The notes under the pieces: model-generated
What the model saw: the letters and a program-made list of their open reading frames with translations, nothing else
Database searches by the model: none
Told to the model about the DNA's origin: nothing
Part shown: positions 7,737-16,949 of the stretch, piece by piece
Layout of the letters: every line of letters begins with the position of its first letter
Numbering within the stretch: the stretch's first letter is position 1
Position numbers and translations under genes: made by a program
From: Variovorax beijingensis
Lineage (GTDB): Bacteria > Pseudomonadota > Gammaproteobacteria > Burkholderiales > Burkholderiaceae_C
Direction of reading: 5' to 3'
Assembly: GCF_007828835.1 (NCBI RefSeq)
Contig: NZ_VIVL01000001.1
Coordinates: 124,001 to 188,000, forward strand
Length of the DNA: 64,000 nucleotides

Positions 7737-8813
7737 ATGCCGATGCGCCCTCTTGCCAAGCCCTTTTCAAAACTGTTCGCCGCAACCTTCGTGCTCGCGC
7801 TGGCCACGCTGCTCGCCCTTCCCGCCGCCCAGGCGCAGGACCGGATCAAGCTGAAGGCCATCGGCCAGCCGCTGGCCACCGGGCTGATCCAGAAGAACAA
7901 GGAACAGCCCTTCTTCGAGAACTTTGCCGCCCGCACCGGCCTGCCGATCGATGTGGACTACAAGCCCATCGACACGCTCGGCATCAAGGACACCGAGCAG
8001 CTGCGCGTGATGAAGGCGGGCCTGTTCGACATCGTCTCGCTGCGCGTGTCGCAGAACTCGCGCGACGAGCCGACGATCCTGGGCCTCGACCTGGTCGGCG
8101 CCGCGCCTGACTACGCCACCGGCCGCAAGGTGGCCAAGGCCTACTTCGACACGGTCGATGCGCGGCTGCAGCAGCAGTTCAACGTGAAGCTGCTCGGCGT
8201 GTGGCCCTTCGGCCCGCAGATCCTGTTCTGCAAGAAGCCGATTGCCTCGCTGGCCGACATCAAGGGCATGAAGGTGCGCGTGTACGACCAGAACCTGGCC
8301 AAGTTCATCGAAATGGTGGGTGGCACGCCGGTGCCGGTGTCGTTCGCCGACACGCACCAGTCGCTGTCGCTCGGCGTGGTCGACTGCGCCATCACCGGGC
8401 CGAGCTCGGCCAACTCGGCCGGCTGGCCCGAAGTCACGACCCACCAGCTGGCCATCGGCTTCCAGATGGCGCTCAACGGCTACGGCATGACGATGAAGTC
8501 GTGGAACGCGCTCAAGCCCGAGCAGCAGGCCAAGCTCAAGGCGGCCTTCGACGGCCTGACCGAAGAGGTGTGGAAGTACTCCGAAGAGCTGTTCCGCGAT
8601 GCGCTCAACTGCAATGCCGGCAAGGACCCGTGCACCACCGGCAAGAAGTTCAAGCTGGTCGACGTGCCGGTCACGCCGGCCGACCTCGAGCTGGTGCGCG
8701 GCGCGGTCGGCAAGGTGTCGCTGCCGGTGTGGGCCGAGGTCTGCGACAAGTCGAACCCGGGCTGTTCCAAGGGCTGGCAGGCAACGGTGGCGCCGGTGCT
8801 GGGGCTCAAGTGA
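7737..8813 (+). CDS. TRAP transporter periplasmic binding protein, DctP-type (copy 1)
   Basis: A 358-residue secreted solute-binding protein. A signal peptide covers about residues 1-34 (hydrophobic LFAATFVLALATLLALPAAQ, cleaved after AQA). The mature part has the DctP fold, with GMKVRVYDQN carrying the conserved Arg that binds substrate carboxylate, and GVVDCAITGPSSANSAGW. The C-terminal part has CNAGKDPC and CDKSNPGC, so two disulphides are likely, which is unusual for the family. An AGGAG site precedes the ATG at 7737. It heads the dctP-Q-M-P cluster and is clearly paralogous to the second binding protein at 10826. Substrate is probably an organic or amide-derived acid, by inference from the neighbouring amidase. 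Confidence 0.85.
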   Translation: MPMRPLAKPFSKLFAATFVLALATLLALPAAQAQDRIKLKAIGQPLATGLIQKNKEQPFFENFAARTGLPIDVDYKPIDTLGIKDTEQLRVMKAGLFDIVSLRVSQNSRDEPTILGLDLVGAAPDYATGRKVAKAYFDTVDARLQQQFNVKLLGVWPFGPQILFCKKPIASLADIKGMKVRVYDQNLAKFIEMVGGTPVPVSFADTHQSLSLGVVDCAITGPSSANSAGWPEVTTHQLAIGFQMALNGYGMTMKSWNALKPEQQAKLKAAFDGLTEEVWKYSEELFRDALNCNAGKDPCTTGKKFKLVDVPVTPADLELVRGAVGKVSLPVWAEVCDKSNPGCSKGWQATVAPVLGLK

Positions 8814-8824
8814 GCAGCGCGGCC

Positions 8825-9493
8825 ATGAGCGAGCGGCCGCAGTCCACCGCCGCCTCGCCTGCAGGAGCGCAGGGAGCGCCGGCCGCGCCGCGGCGCGCCG
8901 ACTTCAAGACGCGCGTGGAGACGGTGCTGGCCACCCTCTTCGGCGCGATCTTCCTCGGCCTGTCGGTGATCGTGACCATCGAAACCGCCGCGCGCAAGCT
9001 GTTCAACATCTCGCTGCAGGGCGCGGACGAGCTCGGCGGCTATGCGCTTGCGGTGGGCTCGACCATTGCCTTCAGCCTCGCGCTGATAGGCCGCAACCAC
9101 ATCCGCGTCGACGTGTTCCACGAGAAGTTTCCGGTCCGCGTGCAGGCGCTGCTGAACTGGATCTCGGCAGTGTCGCTGGCCGCGCTCGCGGTCTTCATCG
9201 GCTGGGTGGCGTTCAAGGTGATCGGCGACACCATGGTCTACCGCAGCACCGCGCAGACGCCGTGGGCCACGCCGCTGATCATTCCGCAGGGCGTCTGGTA
9301 TGCGGGGCTGGTGATCTTCGCGCTGGTGGCCTGCGGGCTCGCGCTGCGCGCCACCCGGCTGCTGCTTCGCGGCGACATCGCGGCGCTGAATACCGACTTC
9401 CATCCCAAGAGCGCCAAGGAAGAACTCAAGGAAGAGCTCGACGACCTCGCGGTGCGCCAGGCGCCGCAGCCCGGCGAAGGAGGCAAGCCATGA
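8825..9493 (+). CDS. TRAP transporter small permease, DctQ-type
   Basis: A 222-residue membrane protein with four transmembrane helices (about residues 37-57, 73-91, 109-130 and 152-174) and a charged C-terminal tail. The segment ADELGGYALAVGSTIAFSLA matches the conserved DctQ stretch where helix two begins. It is the membrane-anchoring partner of the large permease and binds the binding protein complex. The ATG at 8825 is 12 bases after dctP; the 3' end overlaps dctM by four bases (ATGA), showing translational coupling. The first 30 residues are Ala/Pro-rich and cytoplasmic. Confidence 0.85.
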   Translation: MSERPQSTAASPAGAQGAPAAPRRADFKTRVETVLATLFGAIFLGLSVIVTIETAARKLFNISLQGADELGGYALAVGSTIAFSLALIGRNHIRVDVFHEKFPVRVQALLNWISAVSLAALAVFIGWVAFKVIGDTMVYRSTAQTPWATPLIIPQGVWYAGLVIFALVACGLALRATRLLLRGDIAALNTDFHPKSAKEELKEELDDLAVRQAPQPGEGGKP

Positions 9494-10782
9494 ACCTGCT
9501 CGTCATAGGACTCGCGTTCTTCGCGATGCTCGGCATGATGCTGGTCGGCATGCCGATTGCCGTGTCGATGGCGCTGGTGGGCATCGTCGGCGGCATCGCG
9601 GCCTACGGCACGCCCTTCATGGACTCGATCGCGCCCGTGGTCTGGGGCGTGCAGAACGAGAACCTGCTGACCTCGGTGCCGCTGTTCGTGCTGCTCGGCG
9701 AACTGCTGCTGCGCTCGGGCATCGCCGACCGCATGTACATCGCGCTGTCGGCCTGGCTCGGCCGCCTGCCCGGCGGGCTGCTGCACACCAACATCGGCAG
9801 CTGCGCGCTGTTCGCGGCCACCTCGGGCTCGTCGGTGGCCACCGCCGCCACGGTGGGCACGGTGGCGCTGCCTTCGCTGCACCGGCGCGGCTACTCGATG
9901 CGCGCCTCGCTCGGCAGCCTGGCCGCCGGCGGCACGCTGGGCATCCTGATTCCGCCCAGCGTGAACATGATCGTGTACGGCTCCCTCACCAACAACTCGA
10001 TCGGCAAGCTGTTCATCGCCGGCATCATCCCGGGCCTGCTCTTGACCGGCTTCTTCATGCTCTGGATCGCGGTCTCCAGCCTGGCAAGCGGCAATGCGAT
10101 GCGTGAGCCCAAGGTGCCGCTCGATGAACGCATCCGCGCGCTGGTGCACCTGGTGCCGCCGGCGGTGGTGTTCGGCATCGTGATGGGCAGCCTCTACTTC
10201 GGCATTGCGACCGCGGCCGAAAGCGCCGCGCTGGGCGTGATCGCGGCGCTGGGCTTCGTGCTGCACTCGGGCAAGCTGAGCTGGGAGCTGATGCGCAACT
10301 GCTTCGTCTCGACCGCGCGCGTGAGCGGCATGATCCTGCTGATCGTGGTGGCGGCCTTCGTGCTGAACCTGACGGTGAGCCTCACCGGCGTGGCCGAGGC
10401 CATGACCAAGTGGGTCTCGGGCCTGGGCCTGTCGGCCACGGGGCTGATCCTCGCGCTGATGCTGTTCTACCTGGTGCTCGGCATGTTCATGGACGTGCTG
10501 TCGATGCAGGTGGCCACCATTCCCATTACCTATCCGATCGCCACTGCACTGGGGGTCGATCCGATCTGGTTCGGCATCTTCATCGTGCTGATGTGCGAGC
10601 TCGGGCTCATCACGCCGCCCGTGGGCATGAACCTGTTCGTGGTGCACGGCATCCGGCCTGACAAGGGCGGCATCGAGGACGCGATCTACGGCGCGCTGCC
10701 CTATGCGCTGATCATGATCCTGTTCACCCTGCTGCTGCTGGCCGTGCCGCAGCTGGTGACCTGGCTGCCGGGCCACATGTGA
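9490..10782 (+). CDS. TRAP transporter large permease, DctM-type
   Basis: A 430-residue, roughly twelve-helix sodium-coupled permease that forms the translocation path of the TRAP system. Hallmarks are VGMPIAVSMALVGIVGG near the start, LFAATSGSSVATAATVGTVA and GTLGILIPPSVNMIVYG in the first half, and a mirrored second half with LGMFMDVLSMQVATIPI and LGLITPPVGMNLFV. It overlaps dctQ by four bases and is followed 43 bases later by a second binding-protein gene. Length is normal for the family. Confidence 0.92.
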   Translation: MNLLVIGLAFFAMLGMMLVGMPIAVSMALVGIVGGIAAYGTPFMDSIAPVVWGVQNENLLTSVPLFVLLGELLLRSGIADRMYIALSAWLGRLPGGLLHTNIGSCALFAATSGSSVATAATVGTVALPSLHRRGYSMRASLGSLAAGGTLGILIPPSVNMIVYGSLTNNSIGKLFIAGIIPGLLLTGFFMLWIAVSSLASGNAMREPKVPLDERIRALVHLVPPAVVFGIVMGSLYFGIATAAESAALGVIAALGFVLHSGKLSWELMRNCFVSTARVSGMILLIVVAAFVLNLTVSLTGVAEAMTKWVSGLGLSATGLILALMLFYLVLGMFMDVLSMQVATIPITYPIATALGVDPIWFGIFIVLMCELGLITPPVGMNLFVVHGIRPDKGGIEDAIYGALPYALIMILFTLLLLAVPQLVTWLPGHM

Positions 10783-10825
10783 GCCGCTTCGTCTGCGGTC
10801 CCTCAACCTTCCACAAGCAGAAGCC

Positions 10826-11866
10826 ATGAAGAAACTCAAGCTCGCCCTCGTTGCCGCGGCCGCCCTCGCCCAGGCGCTGCCCGCGCTGGCCGAGAACGCG
10901 CGGCTGCGCGTGGCGGGCAGCCTGGTGTCCGGAGGCCTGATCCAGCAGAACAGGGAGCAGCCCTTCTTCGAGAACTTCGCGAAGAACACCGGGCTGCCGA
11001 TCGATGCCGAGTACAAGCCGCTCGACGTGCTCGGCATGAAGGACGCCGACGGCCTGCGCGTGGTGAAGTCGGGGCTGTTCGACATCGTGGCGCTGCGCCT
11101 CGCGCAGGTCTCGCGCGACGACCCGTTCCTGCTCGGCCCCGACATCGTCGGCCTGTCGACCGACTACGACACCGCGCGCAAGGTGGTCGATGCCTACCGC
11201 GCGCCGCTCGACACACGGCTGCAGGAACGCCACGGCGCCAAGCTGCTGGGCACCTATCCGTTCGGCCCGCAGATCATGTTCTGCAAGACCCCGATTGCAG
11301 GCCTTGCCGATCTCAAGGGCAAGAAGGTGCGCGTGAGCGACCAGTCGCTCGCACGCTTCATCGAGCGGCTCGACGGCATTCCGGTGGCCCTTGCATTCAC
11401 CGAGACGCAGCAGGCGCTGGAACGCGGCGTGGTCGACTGCGCGATCACCGGGCCGAGCTCCGCCAACTCGGCCGGCTGGCCCGACGTGACCACGCACGTC
11501 ATGCCGATCGGCTTCCAGACCCACTTCGTCGCCTATGCCATCAACCTGAAGAAGTGGAACGCGCTGCCGCCCGGGCAGCAAGCCAGGATGACGGCCGCCT
11601 TCCAGCAGCTGGAGGCCGACACCTGGGCCTATTCGCGCGAGCTGTGGGACGACGCCTCGCGCTGCAACGTGGGGCGCGAGCCGTGCAAGCTCGGCAAGCG
11701 CTACACCATGAAGGAAGTGCCGGTGAAGCCGGCCGACCAGAAGCTGGTGCACGACGCGGTCGGCGCGGTCTCTCTGCCGCTGTGGGCCGAGGTTTGCGAC
11801 AAGTCCTACGACAAGTGCTCGGCCACCTGGAAGCAGGTCGTCGCGCCGGTGGTGGGCCTGCGGTAA
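10826..11866 (+). CDS. TRAP transporter periplasmic binding protein, DctP-type (copy 2)
   Basis: A 346-residue binding protein with a signal peptide of about 23 residues ending ALPALAEN. It matches copy 1 along its whole length, sharing EQPFFENFAKNTGLPID, GLFDIVALRLAQVSRDD, YPFGPQIMFCK and VVDCAITGPSSANSAGWP, as well as the four C-terminal cysteines. Divergence is greatest in the pocket-facing middle part, so the two may bind different but related ligands and share one DctQM membrane unit. It sits between dctM and the amidase, with six bases to the latter. Confidence 0.85.
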   Translation: MKKLKLALVAAAALAQALPALAENARLRVAGSLVSGGLIQQNREQPFFENFAKNTGLPIDAEYKPLDVLGMKDADGLRVVKSGLFDIVALRLAQVSRDDPFLLGPDIVGLSTDYDTARKVVDAYRAPLDTRLQERHGAKLLGTYPFGPQIMFCKTPIAGLADLKGKKVRVSDQSLARFIERLDGIPVALAFTETQQALERGVVDCAITGPSSANSAGWPDVTTHVMPIGFQTHFVAYAINLKKWNALPPGQQARMTAAFQQLEADTWAYSRELWDDASRCNVGREPCKLGKRYTMKEVPVKPADQKLVHDAVGAVSLPLWAEVCDKSYDKCSATWKQVVAPVVGLR

Positions 11867-11872
11867 GCCACG

Positions 11873-13252
11873 ATGAAAGCACTCTGGCAACTCACGGCAG
11901 CCCAGCTCGCCGACGGCTTTGGCGCCGGCGCCTTCACGCCGGAACAGGCGCTCGCGGCCTGCCTGGCGCGCACGGCCGAGGTGAACCCGCGGCTCAACGC
12001 GCTGGTCGTGCTCGATGCCGAAGGCGCGGCCGAGGCCGCCGCGCAAAGCACCGCGCGCTGGCGCTCGGGCAACGCGCTCGGCGCGCTCGATGGCGTGCCG
12101 GCCACCATCAAGGACAACCTGCAGGTGCGCGGCCTGCCCACACACTGGGGCAGCCGCGCGCTGGCCGGCTTGGTCGCCGAGCGCGACGAACTGCCGGTGG
12201 CGCGGCTGCGCGAAGCCGGCGCGGTGATCTTCGGCAAGACCAACGTGCCCGAGTTCACGATGCAGGGCTACACCGGCAACCCGGTCTTCGGGCCCACCGG
12301 CAATCCGTGGAACCCGGCGCTCACGCCCGGCGGCTCCTCGGGCGGCGCGGTGGCGCTGGTGGCGGCGGGCGGCTGCCCGATCGCGCTGGGCACCGACGGC
12401 GGCGGCTCCATCCGCCGGCCCGCCTCGCACACCAACCTCGTCGGGCTCAAGCCCTCGCGCGGCCGCGTGCGGCGCGGCGGCGGGCTGCCGCCGATCTTCC
12501 TGGACTTCGAGGTGGTGGGGCCGATGGCGCGCTGCGTGGACGACGTGGCCACGGTCATGCGGGCGATCGCGCCGCGCGCCGCGGCCGATGCACCGCATGA
12601 AGCCAAGCCCGCGCGCATCCTCTACCTGCCCCGCTTCGCGGACCACCCGGTGGACCCGCACATCGCGCGGCTGGTGGATGCCGCCGCCGAGAACCTGGCC
12701 GCGCTCGGCCATCATGTCACGACGCTGCCGCGCTTCGAGCTGGCCGAGGCGGTGAACCAGCGCTGGCCGCTGCTCGCGCAGGTGGGGCTGGCCTGGCTGG
12801 TGGACCATCCGCAAGAACTCTGGCCGCGGCCCTTCGATCCCGCGCTGTTCGGCCCCGCAATGCAGGCCAACACCGGGACCGGCCGCGCCGCCTCCGCGCG
12901 CGAGCTGTTCGAACTGCTGTTCGAGGCCGAGCGCCTGCGCGGCGAACTCGCAGGCCTGTTCGAACAGCACGACTTCCTGCTGACCCCCGCGACCGCGGCG
13001 CTGCCCTGGCCCGCGGCCGACACGCATCCGCCGCGCATCGACGGCCACGAGGTCGGTCCGCGCGGCCATGCGGTGTTCGCGGGCTTCGTCAATGCCGTGG
13101 GCCTGCCCGCGATCGCGCTGCCCTGCGGCTTTGCCGAGGGCCTGCCGGTGGGGCTGCAGCTGGTCGCGCGCGAAGGCGGCGACGACGCGCTGCTGGCGCT
13201 GGCCCGCCAATTCGAACGCGCCCATCCGTGGCAGCGCTTTCCCGCCCTGTGA
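11873..13252 (+). CDS. Amidase-signature hydrolase
   Basis: A 459-residue amidase-signature enzyme, expected to hydrolyse an amide to an acid and ammonia. The Ser-cisSer-Lys triad is intact: Lys80 in VPATIKDN, Ser155 in LTPGGSSGGA and Ser179 in GTDGGGSIRRPAS. Length is typical. It is not a GatA: there are no gatB/gatC neighbours. It follows the second TRAP binding protein by six bases and its stop overlaps the start of a hydratase-family gene, so uptake, amide cleavage and a hydration step appear to be one operon. The physiological amide is unknown. Confidence 0.85.
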   Translation: MKALWQLTAAQLADGFGAGAFTPEQALAACLARTAEVNPRLNALVVLDAEGAAEAAAQSTARWRSGNALGALDGVPATIKDNLQVRGLPTHWGSRALAGLVAERDELPVARLREAGAVIFGKTNVPEFTMQGYTGNPVFGPTGNPWNPALTPGGSSGGAVALVAAGGCPIALGTDGGGSIRRPASHTNLVGLKPSRGRVRRGGGLPPIFLDFEVVGPMARCVDDVATVMRAIAPRAAADAPHEAKPARILYLPRFADHPVDPHIARLVDAAAENLAALGHHVTTLPRFELAEAVNQRWPLLAQVGLAWLVDHPQELWPRPFDPALFGPAMQANTGTGRAASARELFELLFEAERLRGELAGLFEQHDFLLTPATAALPWPAADTHPPRIDGHEVGPRGHAVFAGFVNAVGLPAIALPCGFAEGLPVGLQLVAREGGDDALLALARQFERAHPWQRFPAL

Positions 13253-14013
13253 GCGCGGCGGCCGGCGGCCTTGCGCCGGCCAGCGCCGCGCACGCGCTGT
13301 GCCTCGCGCGGCGCGAGGGGCGGCGCGTGCCCTCGGCGCTGCTGCAGACGGCCAGCCGCAGCGAGGCCTATGCCATCCAGGACGCCACGCTGGCGGTGAT
13401 CGGCCCGGTCGGCGGCTGGAAGGTCGGCGCGCGCGCGCCCGGCCAGGAACCCACCTGCGCGCCGCTGCCGGCCGAGGGGCTGCTGCCCGGCGGCGTGCGC
13501 CTGCAGGGCCCGGCATGGCGGCTGCGCGGCATCGAGGCCGAGGTCGGCTTCCAGCTGGGCGCCGACCTGCCGCCGCGCGCCGCGCCCTACACGCTGGCCG
13601 ATGTGGCGGGCGCCGTCGAATCGGTGCTGCCGGTGATCGAGATCGTCGAGACCCGGCTGGCCGACTGGTTCGGCGCCCATGCCAACGCCCTGCTGGCCGA
13701 CCTGCTGAGCCATGGCGCGCTGGTGCTGGGACAGCGCCAGCCCTTCGCGCCGGCCTGGTTCGACCTGCGGCATGCCGAGGCCGCGCTGCATTTCGACGGG
13801 CAGACCGTCGCGCACACCGTGGGCGAGCATCCGAGCCCCGATGCGGGCGCGCTGCTGGTGTGGCTGGCCAACCATTGCGCCGCACGCGGCGGCGGGCTCA
13901 GGGCCGGGCAGATCGTCACGAGCGGCTCGTGCACCGGCATGCTGTTCGCCTCGGTGGGCACGGCCGTGCGCGTGGAAATCGGCGAACTCGCGCCGCTGGC
14001 GCTTTCGTTCTGA
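13249..14013 (+). CDS. 2-keto-4-pentenoate hydratase/FAH superfamily protein
   Basis: A protein of 254 residues if it starts at the GTG that overlaps the amidase TGA (13249), or 261 if it starts at the upstream GTG (13228); the four-base overlap favours the former. It resembles 2-oxopent-4-enoate hydratase (MhpD): GGWKVGARAPGQ replaces the usual GYKVGLT strand, and IEAEVGFQLGADLP carries the metal-binding Glu-x-Glu. VIEIVETRLADW and GSCTGMLFASVGTAVRVE complete the fold. Members hydrate dienoates or decarboxylate oxalocrotonate in meta-cleavage routes. There is no ring-cleavage dioxygenase nearby, so it probably acts on an unsaturated or keto acid released by the amidase pathway; this is inference. 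Confidence 0.7.
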   Translation: MSAAAGGLAPASAAHALCLARREGRRVPSALLQTASRSEAYAIQDATLAVIGPVGGWKVGARAPGQEPTCAPLPAEGLLPGGVRLQGPAWRLRGIEAEVGFQLGADLPPRAAPYTLADVAGAVESVLPVIEIVETRLADWFGAHANALLADLLSHGALVLGQRQPFAPAWFDLRHAEAALHFDGQTVAHTVGEHPSPDAGALLVWLANHCAARGGGLRAGQIVTSGSCTGMLFASVGTAVRVEIGELAPLALSF

Positions 14014-14099
14014 GGTTCGCACGCGGGCATCGCCGCGTGGCCGGAACCCATGTCCGGAAACAGCGAGCGCCGCGGCCGCGCCGGCCGCACACTTTCGGC

Positions 14100-14813
14100 A
14101 TGCCGACCTCTCCCGCCAACATCGTCCGCGCCCTCGACTGGCCCCGCATCGAAACCGAGCTTGCCACGCGCGGCTGCGCGACCACGGGCGTGCTGTTCAG
14201 CCCGAAGGAATGCGCCGCGCTGGCCGCGCTCTATGACGAGCCCGGCCGTTTCCGCAGCCGCGTGGTGATGCAGCGCCACGGCTTCGGCCAGGGCGAGTAC
14301 CAGTACTTCGACCACCCGCTGCCCGCTTCGATCGCGGCCTGGCGCAGCGCGCTGTACGAGCGCCTCGCGCCGCTCGCGAACGCATGGGCCGCCGCCATGG
14401 GGCAGCCGGCCGACTACCCGCCCGACCACGCGGCCTACCTCGCGCGCTGCCATGCGGCGGGCCAGCTGCGCCCCACGCCGCTGCTGCTGCGCTATGTCGA
14501 GGGCGACTACAACTGCCTGCACCAGGACCTGTACGGCGAACTGCAGTTCCCGATGCAGCTCACGGTGCTGCTGAGCCGGCCGGGCGAAGACTTCACGGGC
14601 GGCGAATTCGTGCTCACCGAGCAGCGCCCGCGCATGCAGTCGCGCGCCGAGGTGGTGCCGCTCGCGCAGGGCGAGGCGGTGATCTTCGCGGTCAACCAGC
14701 GGCCCGTGGCGGGCACGCGCGGCACTTACCGCGTCACCATGCGGCATGGCGTGAGCCGCGTGCGCTCGGGGCGGCGGCACACGCTGGGAATCATCTTCCA
14801 CGACGCGCGCTAG
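14100..14813 (+). CDS. 2OG-Fe(II) oxygenase family protein
   Basis: A 237-residue protein with the double-stranded beta-helix of 2-oxoglutarate/Fe(II) oxygenases (COG3826 type). HQDLYGELQFPMQLTVLLSR provides the His-x-Asp metal pair, DFTGGEFVLTEQRPRMQSRA the central strands, and RVTMRHGVSRVRSGRRHTLG the distal His and the 2-oxoglutarate-binding Arg. Substrate is unknown; relatives include protein and nucleic-acid hydroxylases. It stands alone between the hydratase-family gene (86 bases upstream) and the cyclase gene. Confidence 0.75.
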   Translation: MPTSPANIVRALDWPRIETELATRGCATTGVLFSPKECAALAALYDEPGRFRSRVVMQRHGFGQGEYQYFDHPLPASIAAWRSALYERLAPLANAWAAAMGQPADYPPDHAAYLARCHAAGQLRPTPLLLRYVEGDYNCLHQDLYGELQFPMQLTVLLSRPGEDFTGGEFVLTEQRPRMQSRAEVVPLAQGEAVIFAVNQRPVAGTRGTYRVTMRHGVSRVRSGRRHTLGIIFHDAR

Positions 14814-15002
14814 CAAGGCCCGCGTCTTGCGCACGACCGTGCCATGACGCGCGCGGCCCGAAGTCGCGCAAAATCCGCCCTGCACCCCGGGTGCTCGCCA
14901 TGATTTCCGACAACAAAACGATCGGAGCAGCGAGCGGCCGGATGCGATCCGCGGCCCGACGTGACGGCCGCGGGTGCGTTCGAGTGGTCGACAGGGAGCT
15001 GT

Positions 15003-16949
15003 ATGAACAAGAAGAACTCATCCGGGTCTGCGGATGGGGCGGGAAAGCCGCCTCTCGCATTCTTTGAATTTTCCGCCGCCGTGGCGCGGCTCTCGCGCCG
15101 CTTCAGGGTCGACGTGAGCACCATCGTGAGCGCCGTGGCGCTGACGCAGTCGCTGCTGCTGGCCACGCTCGGCTACTGGGGCTCGCAGCGGCTGGTGGCG
15201 AAGATCGGCGCCTCCGCGCACGCGGCCAACCACCACCGCACCGAGGACAACATGCGCGCCGTCCTCGCCAGGACCGAGTCGACGGTCGGAGCGCTGGCCG
15301 GCGCGCCCAGCCTCGGTCCCGCAGGCGAGCATGCCCAGCGCACGGCCGAGCTTCTCTGGACCCTGCTGCAGCAGTCGCCCGAACTCGACAGCCTCTACGT
15401 GGCCGACGACACGGGCCAGATGATGATGGCGCTGCGCTACCCGGTGCCGGCCATCCGACGCATCGTGCGCGGCGCGGGCACCGGCGAACTCGCCATCGAG
15501 ACCTGGCAGTACAAGCTGCCGCCCGCGCCCGAGGTCGACGCACAGCAGCGCTTCGCCACGCAGCGCATCGAGTCCTTCCGCAGCAGCTTCGACCCGCGGC
15601 TGCAGCGCTGGTACCAGGAGGCCCGCCAGATGCGCAGGCCCGTATGGACGGCGCCCTACAGCTTCGCCGCGACGCAGGAGCTGGGTGTGACCTACGCATT
15701 GACCAGCAAGCGCCGCCATGCCGAAGGCAGCCCCAGGCTGCTGGTGGTGGGCGGCGACGTCTCGCTGGGCCGGCTCTCGGAGTTCGTGCGGCTCTTCGCG
15801 AGCGACGGCCGCGGCGACAGCGCGCTGCTGGGCACCGGCTCCCAGGTTCTGGCGCGCAGCGACCAGCCCGGCGTGCTGCGCCGGCCGGAGCCGCCCACCG
15901 GCGTGCTGGGCGCGCTGCACGGCCAGATGCTGGGCGAGGCCGCGGCCGGCAGCGCGGGCGGCGCGGCCTTCTCGTTCGACCACGAAGGGCGCAGCTACCT
16001 GGCCCAGGCCTCGCGCATTCCTTCGGCCGGCTGGCAGCTGGTGAGCTGGGTGCCCGAGGACTTCGTGCTGGGTGACCTGCGGCGCGCCGTGCTGTGGTGG
16101 CTGCTGCTGGGCCTGGCGCTGCTCGCGGCCGCGCTGTTCGTGTCGCTGCAGCTGTCCAGGCTGGTCACCTCGCCAGTCGAGAAGCTCGCGCAGACCGCGC
16201 GCCGCATCGGCCTGCTGGAGCTCGACGACCTACCGCGCGAGCCGAGCCGCGTGCTCGAGATCCAGCACCTGGACCAGGCGCTGGACGAGTCGGCGCGCAG
16301 CCTCCGGGCGTTCAGCAAGTTCGTGCCGGTGGACGTCATCAGCCAGCTCGTGGCCGAAGGCCAGGCACTGGCACCCAGCGGCTCGCCGCGGCGCATGACC
16401 GTGATGTTCACCGACATCGAGGGCTTCACGCGGATCTCCGAGTCGATGGAGGCCAATGTGCTGGTGCGCATGCTGACCGAATACTTCAACCTGGCAACGC
16501 GGGTGCTGGCGCGCTATGGCGGCGTGGTCGACAAATTCATGGGCGACGGCATCATGGTGCTGTGGGGCGCGCCCGCCGACCTGAAGGACGCGGAGTACCG
16601 CGCCTGCCTGGCCGCGCTGCAGCTGCATATCGAGACGAGTGCGCTCAACCGCAAGTGGCGCGCCGACGGGCTGCCCGAGTTCCGCACGCGCGTGGGCATC
16701 CACACCGGCGTGGCGATCGCCGGGGTGCTGGGCTCGAACGACCGGCTGTCCTACACGGCCCTGGGCGACGTGGTCAACGTGGCGAGCCGCATCGAGGGCA
16801 TCAACAAGCAGCTGGGCACGCACACGCTGATCTCGGAGGTCACCTGCGCGGGCCTGAAGGGCCGGCTGCAGACGCGCCGCATCGACGAGCGGGTGGCGCT
16901 GCGCGGCCGCCAGACGCGCATGGTGCTCTACGAACTGCTGATGCCGTGA
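15003..16949 (+). CDS. Membrane-bound class III adenylate cyclase with extracytoplasmic sensor
   Basis: A 648-residue two-TM receptor cyclase. Helix one is about residues 37-57, followed by a 300-residue periplasmic domain with Cache-like features, helix two at about 362-385, a HAMP-like linker (SRLVTSPVEKLAQTARRIG) and a C-terminal class III cyclase domain from about 460. Metal-binding aspartates are in VMFTDIEGFTRISE and KFMGDGIMVLWG; the Lys of VDKFMGD and the Thr of SYTALGDVVNVASRIE are the residue types associated with ATP rather than GTP. I therefore infer cAMP production in response to an external signal. The start at 15003 follows GGGAGC. The 3' end overlaps the acetoacetyl-CoA synthetase gene by 22 bases, convergently. 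Confidence 0.85.
   Translation: MNKKNSSGSADGAGKPPLAFFEFSAAVARLSRRFRVDVSTIVSAVALTQSLLLATLGYWGSQRLVAKIGASAHAANHHRTEDNMRAVLARTESTVGALAGAPSLGPAGEHAQRTAELLWTLLQQSPELDSLYVADDTGQMMMALRYPVPAIRRIVRGAGTGELAIETWQYKLPPAPEVDAQQRFATQRIESFRSSFDPRLQRWYQEARQMRRPVWTAPYSFAATQELGVTYALTSKRRHAEGSPRLLVVGGDVSLGRLSEFVRLFASDGRGDSALLGTGSQVLARSDQPGVLRRPEPPTGVLGALHGQMLGEAAAGSAGGAAFSFDHEGRSYLAQASRIPSAGWQLVSWVPEDFVLGDLRRAVLWWLLLGLALLAAALFVSLQLSRLVTSPVEKLAQTARRIGLLELDDLPREPSRVLEIQHLDQALDESARSLRAFSKFVPVDVISQLVAEGQALAPSGSPRRMTVMFTDIEGFTRISESMEANVLVRMLTEYFNLATRVLARYGGVVDKFMGDGIMVLWGAPADLKDAEYRACLAALQLHIETSALNRKWRADGLPEFRTRVGIHTGVAIAGVLGSNDRLSYTALGDVVNVASRIEGINKQLGTHTLISEVTCAGLKGRLQTRRIDERVALRGRQTRMVLYELLMP

Noticed and set aside
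10724..13885. Very long open frame (1053 codons) on the minus strand opposite the TRAP/amidase genes
   Set aside because: It is Arg/Ala/Gln/His-rich with no recognisable domain and lies opposite four well-supported genes; a codon-bias shadow in GC-rich DNA.
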